From: Verrucomicrobiota bacterium
Lineage (GTDB): Bacteria; Verrucomicrobiota; Verrucomicrobiia; Palsa-1439
Assembly (NCBI GenBank): GCA_003164675.1
Contig: PLTX01000020.1
Location: forward strand, 1-64,000
Length of the DNA: 64,000 nt
Direction of reading: 5' to 3'
Position numbers and translations under genes: made by a program. The notes below the pieces were generated by a model, which was not told the origin of the DNA, searched no databases, and saw only the letters and a program-made list of their open reading frames with translations. Shown piece by piece: positions 29,933 to 39,166 of this stretch. The stretch's first letter is position 1. The number at the start of each line of letters is the position of its first letter.

Positions 29933-30361
29933 ATGAGCGCCGTCAATCTCATCGCCGTGTTTGCCGAGAACCAACTGGGGCAGATGGGGCGCATTACCCA
30001 GGTGCTGGCCGACGCGGGCGTCAACATCCGCTGGGTGACCATCGCCACCAACGAGAGGCTGGGCGTCATCAAGTTCCTGGTGGACAAGTGCGACCTCGCC
30101 TACGAAAGCCTGCATCAGAAGGGCTGGACGGCATCGCTCGTCGAGGTGCTGGCCATCGAAGTGGAAGATAAACCCGGCGGGCTGCACACCGTCGCGGACT
30201 GCCTTGCCCGCAACAAGATCAACGTCGAGAACTCTTCCGGTTTCGTTTCCAACAACCGTGCCGTGTTGCTCATCGAGGTCCAGGACGTTGCCGCTGCCCG
30301 CCAGATTCTGACCAAACAAACCCTGCGGTTGCTGTCGCAAGAGGAGATATTGACGCTGTAG
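29933..30361 (+). CDS. Tandem ACT-domain protein (copy 1)
   Basis: NLIAVFAENQLGQMGRITQVLADAGVNIRW...VEDKPGGLHTVADCLARNKINVE. Confidence 0.88.
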   Translation: MSAVNLIAVFAENQLGQMGRITQVLADAGVNIRWVTIATNERLGVIKFLVDKCDLAYESLHQKGWTASLVEVLAIEVEDKPGGLHTVADCLARNKINVENSSGFVSNNRAVLLIEVQDVAAARQILTKQTLRLLSQEEILTL

Positions 30362-30420
30362 ACGGTGCGGCGCTACTGTTGTTTTTTATCAAACGGTCAG
30401 GAATTGTTACAAACCGGGGT

Positions 30421-32055
30421 ATGTTGTTGGATATGAGCGATTCGAAGCGGGTATTATTGAGCGGCGATGAAGCGGTGGCGCTGGCGGCGTTGCACGCCGG
30501 CGTGGCGCTGGGCACGGGGTATCCCGGCACGCCGTCCACGGAAATCCTCGAGAGTTTCTCGGAGATCGGCGGCCGGGCGCAATGGGCGCCCAACGAGAAG
30601 GTCGCCCTCGAAGTGGCACTGGGCGTGGCGTTCGCGGGGGCGCGGGCCATGGCCACGATGAAACACGTCGGCCTGAACGTCGCGGCCGACCCGTTGTTCA
30701 CCGCGGCGTACACGGGCGTGACGGGCGCCTTGATCGTGGTGTCGGCGGACGATCCCGGCATGGCATCCAGCCAGAACGAGCAGGACAACCGCCATTACGC
30801 CGTGGCCGCCGGCGTGCCGATGCTCGAGCCGTCGGATTCGCAGGAGGCTTACGACTTCGCTCTCCGGGCGGTGGAGATTTCGGAACGCTGGAGAATTCCG
30901 GTTTTGCTCCGGCTGACCACGCGGGTCTGCCACAGCCGCACCGTCGTCCATCCACGCCCGGCCAATCCGCCGCCGCGGACCCCGTTTTTCGAGCGGGATA
31001 TTCGGGGGCGGGTGATGATTCCGGCCTATGCGCGACTGGCGGGCCGCCGGCTGCGGCAGAAGTTGTCGGAGATCCAGGCGTGGAACGAGACGTGTCCGCT
31101 GAACCGGGTCGTGGCCGGGAACGGGTCTCTCGGCATCATTACTTCCGGCATTGCCTACATGCACGTCCGCGAGGCCGCGCCCGAAGCGAGTGTCCTCAAG
31201 CTGGGGATGACCTATCCGCTGCCAGTGGAGAAAATCCGGGCGTTCGCCGCGGGGGTGAATCGCTGTCTCGTGATCGAGGAAGGCGATCCGTATCTGGCCG
31301 ACGCGATCCGTGCCGCCGGCATAAAGGTCGAGAGCCAGCCGGAGATGTACCGGTTCGGCGAACTCAGCGTGGCGCGCGTGCGCCGGATATTGGCGGGCGA
31401 CACCTCGCCGGAACCGTCTCCCATCCCCGGAAAACCGCCGCAGCTTTGTCCGGGCTGTTCCCATCGGAACGTGTTCGAGGCGTTGCACAAACTCGATTGC
31501 ATCGTCGCGGGAGACATCGGCTGCTACACGTTGGGTGTGTTGCCTCCGTTCGAAGCGATGGACAGTTGCGTCTGCATGGGGGCGAGCATCGGTGTCGGTC
31601 TGGGGCTGCGCCACGTTTTGCCGCCCGAACAGGCGCGCCGGGTCGTCAGCGTGATCGGCGACAGCACGTTCGTGCACAGCGGCATTACCGGTCTCGTGGA
31701 GATGGTGTATAACCCGCCGCCGACCGGCCACGTCATCCTCATTCTCGACAACAGCACCACGGCCATGACCGGCCACCAGGAACATCCCGGCACGGGCCGG
31801 ACCCTGGAACACGAGCCGACGGGCAAGGTGTCGTTCGAGGAACTGGGGCGGTCACTCGGCCTCGAGAACGTGTTCGTCTCCGATCCGTCGGCCGACCCCG
31901 GCAAGTTCGAACGACTGCTACAGGATTGCCTGGCGAACAACCAACTCAATCTCATCATTGCCCGGCGGCCGTGCCTGCTCATTGCCGGTAAGATCAAGGA
32001 ATACGAACGCGCCGCCAACCAGACATGTACGGCGGCATTGGGCGAGCCAGAATGA
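30421..32055 (+). CDS. iorA: Indolepyruvate ferredoxin oxidoreductase alpha subunit, lacking the C-terminal 4Fe-4S domain
   Basis: GTGYPGTPSTEILE, LCPGCSHRNVFEAL, ThDP motif GDSTFVHSGITGLVEMVYNPPPTGHVILILDNSTTAMTG; ends about 20 aa after ARRPCLL. Confidence 0.9.
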   Translation: MLLDMSDSKRVLLSGDEAVALAALHAGVALGTGYPGTPSTEILESFSEIGGRAQWAPNEKVALEVALGVAFAGARAMATMKHVGLNVAADPLFTAAYTGVTGALIVVSADDPGMASSQNEQDNRHYAVAAGVPMLEPSDSQEAYDFALRAVEISERWRIPVLLRLTTRVCHSRTVVHPRPANPPPRTPFFERDIRGRVMIPAYARLAGRRLRQKLSEIQAWNETCPLNRVVAGNGSLGIITSGIAYMHVREAAPEASVLKLGMTYPLPVEKIRAFAAGVNRCLVIEEGDPYLADAIRAAGIKVESQPEMYRFGELSVARVRRILAGDTSPEPSPIPGKPPQLCPGCSHRNVFEALHKLDCIVAGDIGCYTLGVLPPFEAMDSCVCMGASIGVGLGLRHVLPPEQARRVVSVIGDSTFVHSGITGLVEMVYNPPPTGHVILILDNSTTAMTGHQEHPGTGRTLEHEPTGKVSFEELGRSLGLENVFVSDPSADPGKFERLLQDCLANNQLNLIIARRPCLLIAGKIKEYERAANQTCTAALGEPE

Positions 32056-32528
32056 ACGACGGCGTCATCAACATCGTCACCGCCGGCCTCGGTGGGCAGG
32101 GGGTGCTCAAGGCATCGGACATCGTCGCGGACGTGGCGTTCCGGAGCGGGCTGGACGTGAAACAGAGCGAACTGCACGGGATGAGCCAGCGCGGCGGTTC
32201 GGTCAGCAGCGACGTGCGGTTCGGCCGCGAGGTATTCAGTCCGATGGTGCCGAGCGGCGTCGCGGATTACCTCGTGGTGATCGCACCCGACCAGATCGAG
32301 GTCAACCGTCATCAACTGCGACCCGGAGGCATGTTGATCGCGCCCGACGCCGTGGACCCGGCGAAGCTGACCAACAAAAAGAGTTTCAACGTCGCCTTGC
32401 TCGGCGTTTTGAGCCGGCATCTTGACTTCCCAGAAGCGGTCTGGCTGGAGGCCATCCGCGCGGCCTTTCCCGACAAGCTGCGCGCCGCCAATGTCCAGGC
32501 GTTTGCGCTGGGGCGAAAGGCAGTGTGA
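32052..32528 (+). CDS. iorB: Indolepyruvate oxidoreductase beta subunit
   Basis: NIVTAGLGGQGVLKASDIVADVAF...SELHGMSQRGGSVSSDVRFG; 4-nt overlap with iorA. Confidence 0.92.
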   Translation: MNDGVINIVTAGLGGQGVLKASDIVADVAFRSGLDVKQSELHGMSQRGGSVSSDVRFGREVFSPMVPSGVADYLVVIAPDQIEVNRHQLRPGGMLIAPDAVDPAKLTNKKSFNVALLGVLSRHLDFPEAVWLEAIRAAFPDKLRAANVQAFALGRKAV

Positions 32529-32531
32529 TCC

Positions 32532-33845
32532 ATGAACATGACCGAACATCATCCAATCAGCGCGCCCGATTTCATGCCGGTCAACGAGTTGCGCGCCACG
32601 CAACTGTCCCGGCTCCAGCGGACGGTCCAACAGGCCTACGACCACGTGCCTCTGTTCCATCGGCGGCTGGACGAGCGCGGCTTGAAGCCCGCCGACGTGC
32701 GGTCGCTGGAGGACGTGCGGCGGTTGCCGTTCACCGTGAAAGCCGATTTGCGCGATACGTACCCGTACGGGTTGTTTGCCGCGCCGATGAAAGAGATCGT
32801 GCGACTGCACGCCTCGAGCGGCACGACCGGCAAGCCGATTGTCGTCGCCTATACGCAGGACGATATTCGGGTGTGGACGGAGACGATAATGCGCAGTCTT
32901 GTCTCGTGCGGACTGCACGCCGGCGACATTGTGCAGAACGCCTACGGCTACGGCCTGTTTACCGGCGGCCTCGGCGCGCATTACGGGGCGGAAGCGCTGG
33001 GCGCGACCGTGATTCCGATTTCGGGCGGCAACACCGAGCGGCAGTTGATGGTGATGAAGGATTTCGGGGTGACGGCGATCTGTTGCACCCCGAGCTACTT
33101 CCTGCATCTGATCGATCAATCGCAGCAGATGGGCGTCGACCTCAAGAAACTGCCGTTGCGCGCGGGCGTGTTCGGCGCCGAGCCGTGGACGGAGAACATG
33201 CGCGAGCGGATCGAAGCCCAGAGCAACATCAAAGCGTACGACATTTACGGCCTGACGGAGATCATCGGTCCCGGCGTCGGGATCGAGTGCGCGCATCAGG
33301 CCGGGCTGCACATTTTCGAAGACCATTTTCTGGCCGAGATCATCGATCCGGAGACATTGGAACCTCTTCCGATCGGCAGCGAAGGCGAACTGGTGTTGAC
33401 GACGCTCAGCAAGCAGGCGATGCCGATGATTCGCTATCGGACGCGGGACATCACGGCGTTCTACACCGAGCCGTGCGCTTGCGGCCGGAGCATCCGGCGC
33501 ATCCGCCGCATCGGCCGCCGCAGCGACGACATGCTCATCATTCGCGGGATCAACGTTTTCCCGTCGCAAATTGAGGCGGGTCTGTTGCGCATCGAGGGAA
33601 CCCTGCCGCATTACCAGATTGTGCTGACACGCGAAAAGGATCTCGACCAGATGGAAGTGCAGGTCGAGGTGACGCCGGAAGTGTTCAGCGACGAGGTGCG
33701 CGGGCTGGAGGAGCTGCGAAAGAAGATCGTTCGTTCCATTGAAACGATTACCGGTATCCGCGTCGCCTTGCGGCTGGTGGAACCCCACACCATCCAACGC
33801 AGCGAAGGCAAGGCCAAACGCGTCATCGACAAACGCAACATGTGA
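32532..33845 (+). CDS. paaK: Phenylacetate-CoA ligase family (copy 2)
   Basis: [63 protein letters not shown]. Confidence 0.93.
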   Translation: MNMTEHHPISAPDFMPVNELRATQLSRLQRTVQQAYDHVPLFHRRLDERGLKPADVRSLEDVRRLPFTVKADLRDTYPYGLFAAPMKEIVRLHASSGTTGKPIVVAYTQDDIRVWTETIMRSLVSCGLHAGDIVQNAYGYGLFTGGLGAHYGAEALGATVIPISGGNTERQLMVMKDFGVTAICCTPSYFLHLIDQSQQMGVDLKKLPLRAGVFGAEPWTENMRERIEAQSNIKAYDIYGLTEIIGPGVGIECAHQAGLHIFEDHFLAEIIDPETLEPLPIGSEGELVLTTLSKQAMPMIRYRTRDITAFYTEPCACGRSIRRIRRIGRRSDDMLIIRGINVFPSQIEAGLLRIEGTLPHYQIVLTREKDLDQMEVQVEVTPEVFSDEVRGLEELRKKIVRSIETITGIRVALRLVEPHTIQRSEGKAKRVIDKRNM

Positions 33846-33859
33846 TGAGGAACAGTGCC

Positions 33860-34294
33860 ATGAAAATCCACCAACTTTCAGTATTTCTGGAAAACAAGCC
33901 CGGCCAGTTGCGGACGGCCTGCGAGGTGTTGGCCAAGGCGCGGATCAACCTGGTGACGTTGTCCCTGGCCGATACCGTGCAGTTCGGCATACTCCGGCTG
34001 GTCATTGAGGACTGGCAGAAGGCGAAGACCGTGCTGGAGACGGCTGGCTGCGTGGTGAAAGTCACCGAAGTGCTCGCCATCGAGGTGGCGGACCAGCCCG
34101 GCGGTCTGGCGCAAATCCTCGAGATCGTCGATCACGCGGGCTTGAACATCGAGTACATGTACGCCTTCACCGAAAAGCGCGGCGGCAAGGCCGCGTTGGT
34201 GTTCCGGTTTGAAAACGCCGACACGGCGGAACAAGCCCTGAAGGCCAACGGCATCAATATGCTGGGAGACGTTGAGCTGTTCCGTCGTGCGTAA
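33860..34294 (+). CDS. Tandem ACT-domain protein (copy 2)
   Basis: MKIHQLSVFLENKPGQLRTACEVLAKARINLVTLSLADT...VADQPGGLAQILEIVDHAGLNIEYMYAF. Confidence 0.9.
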   Translation: MKIHQLSVFLENKPGQLRTACEVLAKARINLVTLSLADTVQFGILRLVIEDWQKAKTVLETAGCVVKVTEVLAIEVADQPGGLAQILEIVDHAGLNIEYMYAFTEKRGGKAALVFRFENADTAEQALKANGINMLGDVELFRRA

Positions 34295-34345
34295 GAAAAC
34301 AGAATCCAGAATCCAGAATTCGGGAGTCAGAATTCTCTCACGCAG

Positions 34346-34459
34346 CCCCGACCTCGGAATCGGGGTAAAAGGCGCTGGGAACACAGAGGTTAGAATCTCT
34401 GTGTTGCATCGTTGAGGGGGACGATGCGACACGAGGGCACCCCGATCTCGAAATCGGGG
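34346..34459. repeat. Array of four short perfect hairpins
   Basis: CCCCGA-cctcggaa-TCGGGG (34346-34365), ACACAGAG-gttagaat-CTCTGTGT (34381-34404), GCATCGT-tgaggggg-ACGATGC (34406-34427), CCCCGAT-ctcgaa-ATCGGGG (34440-34459). Confidence 0.85.
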
Positions 34460-34648
34460 TAAATTGCAACCTGGGATACTACGTGGTTGCGTCTCGATGA
34501 CTCGGCTCCAGAGCGAAAGGGGTGTGACGGCGATCCTATGTGGCCATGGCGAGACCGGAACCCGGGTACACTCCGGCGGCCTGCTCGGCCAAAATGTACT
34601 TGTTTCAACCATGAGCCATTGTTACCGTTCCGATCGAGAGGCGAAGTT

Positions 34649-35863
34649 ATGATCGATTTCGTGTGCCCATCCTGCAATCGGTCTTTGGAGGTTGAAGACG
34701 ATGCCGCCGGTTCAACTGCGCCGTGTCCCGCCTGCAATACTTCGCTCGCCATTCCAGCCAAACCCGCTCCCAAACTGATTAATGACACTCCTACGCGTGT
34801 GACACCGCGATTCTTGCGCGATGAACCTCAGGGCAAAGTTAATGCGAAGGCCGGACCCACCGGCCCGCAAGCGCAAAACACCTATTCATTGAGTGCGCGA
34901 CAGAAAAGAGCAGTTGAGCGTCAGAAGAAGAATATTGCTCTCTTTTGGTTCTTCGCTTCACTCACAATTCTATTTCTCGGAATGGTAAGTGGCAACAGTT
35001 CGGCGGCGGTCTTCGGCTTCATCAGCCTAGTCGCAGCTGGGATTTATATCGCCCCGGAAATTAGAAGATATGCAGCCAACGCAGCCAAAGAGGCGGCGGA
35101 GCGACAAAGGCAACTGCAAGCTGAGGTGGATGCACTCATACAGAAACACGCTGACGCTCTTCGTATCAAGCGATTGCAAAAAAGGAGACCCGACGGCTAT
35201 GGCAATGTAGTTGACGAGGAGTGGAATCGCGAAATGGAGTATTTCTGTCAAAAGGTGTTGCGTCCAGCTTTTCCGCAAATTTGCGATTGGTCACTCCTCG
35301 ACCGCTTCCCCCGCGCAGCCAAACAACCGCTCAACGCACGCGCCCCCGGCGTGCTCGACGCAGTATTTCTCTCAGACCGACAACTCAAGAAAGCCCGGAT
35401 GCAAGCAGACACCGCCAGAGCCGCACTCAACGCCGATAATATTCGGCAGGCCCTCTTCCGAAGAATTGACGCACAGGTTGACGCACACTCGGAGAGCAAG
35501 CCCATCGAAGCACTAGATGTGTCTACACTCTCTCCTGCGGGCTATGAAGCCTACTGCGCGCAAGTCCTTATGGACGACGGTTGGGACGCCACAACGACAC
35601 AAACATCCGGTGACCAGGGTGTAGACATCCTCGCGACACGAAATGGCAAGAAGGCTGTTTTTCAGTGTAAGTTCTACACATCACTTGTGGGCAATGCAGC
35701 CGTGCAGGAAGCCATTGCTGGCAGAGCATGGGCATCCGCAGACTATGCCTTTGTAGTTTCTAACGCAGACTTCACACCATCAGCCAGGGCTCTCGCTGCA
35801 AAAGCGGGCGTACACCTCATTCATCACTCCAGCCTCAGCAACCTTGATCCTTATCTGAACTGA
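34649..35863 (+). CDS. Zinc ribbon - two TM helices - Mrr-like restriction endonuclease domain protein
   Basis: FVCPSCNRSL...APCPACNTSL; hydrophobic NIALFWFFASLTILFLGMVSGNSSAAVFGFISLVAAGIYI; Mrr core YEAYCAQVLMDDGWDATTTQTSGDQGVDILATRNGKKAVFQCKFY. Confidence 0.82.
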   Translation: MIDFVCPSCNRSLEVEDDAAGSTAPCPACNTSLAIPAKPAPKLINDTPTRVTPRFLRDEPQGKVNAKAGPTGPQAQNTYSLSARQKRAVERQKKNIALFWFFASLTILFLGMVSGNSSAAVFGFISLVAAGIYIAPEIRRYAANAAKEAAERQRQLQAEVDALIQKHADALRIKRLQKRRPDGYGNVVDEEWNREMEYFCQKVLRPAFPQICDWSLLDRFPRAAKQPLNARAPGVLDAVFLSDRQLKKARMQADTARAALNADNIRQALFRRIDAQVDAHSESKPIEALDVSTLSPAGYEAYCAQVLMDDGWDATTTQTSGDQGVDILATRNGKKAVFQCKFYTSLVGNAAVQEAIAGRAWASADYAFVVSNADFTPSARALAAKAGVHLIHHSSLSNLDPYLN

Positions 35864-35954
35864 GCGCGAATTGTTCACGAAGTGCCAACAATAAGAGATT
35901 GTTCGCGCGGCTACTGCTGGCTGGCGCGCAAAAATGATCGGTTTACACCCTCAC

Positions 35955-36330
35955 CTTGGTCCTCTCCTCTTCCTCTCAGGGGTGAGGGAGACAGGAGGCG
36001 GAAGGCGGGGGCACCGCTAGAGCCAACGGTCGTGCGGGAGCCCGACCCTCCGAGCGGAAGCGGCGGCAAGCAGGGAGGAGACGGCACGGGGATGCGGCTC
36101 GCCGGGAGGCTCGCCCTCCCATGCAGAAAGCGCCGCGTCGGGGGGCGCGGCCTACAACAGCAAAGGCGGCGGGACCGCGCTTTGCCGCCAAGGCACAACG
36201 AGGCGGCGGGTTGGCGGGGTCTACAATCACGCGCAAGAGAACGTGAGATTTAGGACGAGGCACGGCGACAGAGCGCCGTGGCTACAGTACGGCGGCGGGT
36301 CCGCGCTTATCAAGCGCGGCCACAGGTGAC
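35955..36330. repeat. Cluster of dispersed palindromic repeats (REP/BIME-like)
   Basis: Stem pairs: GGTCGTGC/GCCCGACC (36028-36047), GCCGCG/CGCGGC (36132-36151), CACGGCG/CGCCGTG (36261-36280), CCGCGCTT/AAGCGCGG (36301-36319); most followed by ggYcYacaR tails. Confidence 0.7.
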
Positions 36331-36881
36331 CCCGCCACAACATCGCGCCCACCGCTCACCCCTGCTGCGTGACGCGCGACACCACTTTCTGTTTTTCTGA
36401 CCGGCCATCAGAAAGGACTGGACAGTCTGTATGCGATGGTGTATGGTCGGCACGGTTGTATTTTGATCTTTGATATAGGGGTTTGGGGACTGCTGGAAAA
36501 CCCCTCACCTTGATCCTTTGCCGCCTCAGCACTGCCAGCGGCTTCTCGTCTGACTCGATTCCCCCCGAGGGGCGAGGAAACGGGAAGGGTGGCGGGTTTG
36601 GCCGCCGGGTGCGGCTGGAGGGGAACCCCTTCGACCAGCCTTCGCTAAAGCTACGGCTGGCAGGCTGGCTCAGGGTAGACAGGGGAAAGGGGGCAGCGCG
36701 AAAACACGCTTTCTGCCAAACGAAGCCAATTGTTTGAGGTGCTAGCGGTTGTGGATTGGCTTGATGGATAAGGCGTTAGAAGCCCAAGTGCGCCATTTTG
36801 TCACATGGCTTCGTTTTGCCGGAAATGGCTTCGTTTGGGGGTGTTTGATGGGCGCCGGAAGCAGGTTTTGGGGCCGAAACC

Positions 36882-37292
36882 TCATCCTTTGGCGGCCCAC
36901 GGGAGCGTTTGTTCCTTGCGATAGACCAGACCTTGGAAGACGGCGATCAGCGTGTTGTGTTCGTCGGTGATGTTCACGGTATAGCTGCCGAGCTTGGGAT
37001 TTGTTGAGAGCTCTCGGGCTTCGGCCCGTAACGTGCCGGAACTTGCGGCCTTCATGTAGGTGATGCTGACGTTGATCGCCACGGCCACCTTGCCGTGAGC
37101 GTTGGAGGCGGCGGCGAACGCGAGGTCCGCCAGCGTGAAAATGGCACCTCCCTGCACGCTGCCCACCGCGTTCAGGTGGTGGGGCTGGATCGGCATCTGC
37201 GCGACGGCATGGCCCGGCGAGACGGACACCAGCTCGATGCCGGAGAGTTTCGCGTAACGGTCCTGGGTGAAGAATTGTTTGATGTTGTTCAT
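36882..37292 (-). CDS. PaaI-family hotdog thioesterase
   Basis: HHLNAVGSVQGGAIFTLADLAFAAASNAHGKVAVAINVSITYMKAA; start trimmed to MNNIKQFF. Confidence 0.85.
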   Translation of the reverse strand: MNNIKQFFTQDRYAKLSGIELVSVSPGHAVAQMPIQPHHLNAVGSVQGGAIFTLADLAFAAASNAHGKVAVAINVSITYMKAASSGTLRAEARELSTNPKLGSYTVNITDEHNTLIAVFQGLVYRKEQTLPWAAKG

Positions 37293-37558
37293 GGAAGCTC
37301 CTTCGATGGGCGGCGCTTGCGACAACGCTTCTGCCGTCGAATCGCTCGGTTGGTTGAAATTACGCGACTCGTCCGAAGATACGCAAGAGAATTGACAGGG
37401 TCCGGCGGCCGTGGCGCAAAAGCCGTATCGCCTGATACAATCACTTGCTATTCCTGTGATTGGGCTTACGGTGCTGTGGAGAGTCGAAGTTGCAGGGGAC
37501 CTGGCTTCACTTTCTGTCGTTCCGAATTGACCATCGTCAACGCAATGGAGATGAATCT

Positions 37559-37786
37559 ATGAACAAGCAAGCCGCAGAGATGGCCGGCCGCATCCAGCGT
37601 GCCGTCAAATCAGGCAAGCTGACAGTCGAGGGAAGCTACACAATTCCCGCACTGGCGGCCGCCATCGGCATGACGCGGGCGCAATTGCGTCAGGCGGTCA
37701 ATCGGGAGTTTGGATCGGTCGCAAGCTTCTGCGCGGACCTTGGATTCGGTCATATGATCACCGAGGCAGTCGCAGCGGTCCAATAG
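37559..37786 (+). CDS. Small hypothetical protein with possible HTH
   Basis: YTIPALAAAIGMTRAQLRQAVNREFGS resembles an HTH; followed by a terminator hairpin. Confidence 0.55.
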   Translation: MNKQAAEMAGRIQRAVKSGKLTVEGSYTIPALAAAIGMTRAQLRQAVNREFGSVASFCADLGFGHMITEAVAAVQ

Positions 37787-37821
37787 CGGGGGCCGCGCCT
37801 CGACATTTCTCGACTCAAAAG

Positions 37822-37855
37822 AAACAGCGATAGCTAAGTTCGGCTATCGCTGTTT
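37822..37855 (+). terminator. Strong stem-loop, likely rho-independent terminator
   Basis: AAACAGCGATAGC-taagttcg-GCTATCGCTGTTT, 13-bp perfect stem. Confidence 0.75.
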
Positions 37856-38181
37856 CCCGCTTCGGCATCCCTGGTTCTGATGAACATCTTGGCAGAGCCA
37901 TACGAGCGATGCTTCAGCAATATAAGCCTGATTTGGGAATAACCTAATTATTCCGTGAAGTAAGTTTCCGATGAAAATAGACAAGGTCTTCTTTTGACAC
38001 GAGGATGCATTGATTATCGGACCCATTAGACTCAACTCTCACTGAGCGATACCTCCGTCGTCCCGTCCCGCATGTGGATTGACTCCTGATCATCATCCAC
38101 GCACGCCACCGCCTGAGCATATTTGTCCCAAAGATTGGTTATGACAAACAAACCAGTCCTGGTTGCGGCGAGGCTCGCGAA

Positions 38182-38574
38182 TCAGTAGGCGAGCTTCAAC
38201 TCGTAGCGCAAGACGTTGTGGCAATGGATCGTGTCGATCGTGGTCTTGTTTTGCCAGCCCTGGCAGGACAGTTCGCCGCTGACAGTGGTGCGCTTTTGGG
38301 CGACCGCGCTGGCGAGTTCCTTGGTCAGATCAAAATCGCCGCGGATGCATTCATCGTTGGGACATCGGAAACGGAACACAGACTTGGCGTTCTCGAGGTT
38401 GACGACGTATTTGAGCTGACCGTTCTGGGCAACACCTTTTGGGTTGTAGTACCCCACCTTCACGATCAGAGACTTCAACTTTTGGAATTTGTCCGCAAGA
38501 CTGGGTGAGGCTTTCACCCGCTCGCCTTCCTGATCGCGGTATTCCGCTCGTAGACCTATTTTTTGTCGATACAT
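38182..38574 (-). CDS. Conserved-looking hypothetical protein with Cys motifs
   Basis: MYRQKIGLRAEYRDQEGER...FRFRCPNDECIRGDFDLT...CQGWQ...IHCHNVLRYELKLAY. Confidence 0.65.
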   Translation of the reverse strand: MYRQKIGLRAEYRDQEGERVKASPSLADKFQKLKSLIVKVGYYNPKGVAQNGQLKYVVNLENAKSVFRFRCPNDECIRGDFDLTKELASAVAQKRTTVSGELSCQGWQNKTTIDTIHCHNVLRYELKLAY

Positions 38575-38734
38575 AATGGCAACTTTCCAGACTGAGTATT
38601 GGTGGCAACTGAAGTTCCACAGCTAAACGGAGAGTCGAGGAACAAACACGGCAACGCCGCCGCATTCCACATTAGGCACTAGCTTACGCCCAATCGGTAG
38701 AATAGCAATCTATTCCTGCCTATCAGAGCATGGG

Positions 38735-39166
38735 GTGTTCACCCCATTGCGGTTGTTGCCGAACAGGGCATATGTTGCTGCAGCTTCACAAGATATGGAT
38801 TTTCACTACGGTTTGGCTGGCCATATGTGGCGATGCCGAAGTCTGGATGAACGACACATGGCGCTTAATAACATAGGCAGTATTACCAGCAAGAGAGACC
38901 TGGCAATTTTGGGGGTGTTCGCCTGCTCGTTCGCGGCATTGCTCCTGTTTCGCATGAATGTTTGGGGCATTCTTGTCATTTCGGCGTTGTTTGTAGGCTA
39001 CCTATCCTGGGCTGCCACCCAGTTTCTCGTAAGGCAGCACACCTTTAACAGCAGAAGCATTACGGCGTGGGCCTTGCCGGTGGGCATGGCGGTTTTTAAA
39101 GTCCTCTTCTGCCTGGGCTTGGTTTGGCTGGTCGTGTGGCTCGCGCGCCGCTTGTTTGGATTTTAA
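38735..39166 (+). CDS. Small membrane protein, hypothetical
   Basis: Several hydrophobic segments; true start uncertain (perhaps MALNNIGSITSKRDLAIL), since the 5' part overlaps a repeated intergenic element. Confidence 0.45.
   Translation: MFTPLRLLPNRAYVAAASQDMDFHYGLAGHMWRCRSLDERHMALNNIGSITSKRDLAILGVFACSFAALLLFRMNVWGILVISALFVGYLSWAATQFLVRQHTFNSRSITAWALPVGMAVFKVLFCLGLVWLVVWLARRLFGF

Noticed and set aside
31524-33797. 757-aa minus-strand ORF antisense to iorA/iorB/paaK
   Set aside because: Shadow ORF in GC-rich DNA: His/Arg/Gln-rich composition with no recognisable motif, while the sense strand encodes clear enzymes
35936-36470. ORFs in the hairpin-repeat island (35882..36253, 35911..36198, 35976..36263)
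   Set aside because: Mutually overlapping frames over palindromic repeats; low-complexity Arg/Pro-rich products
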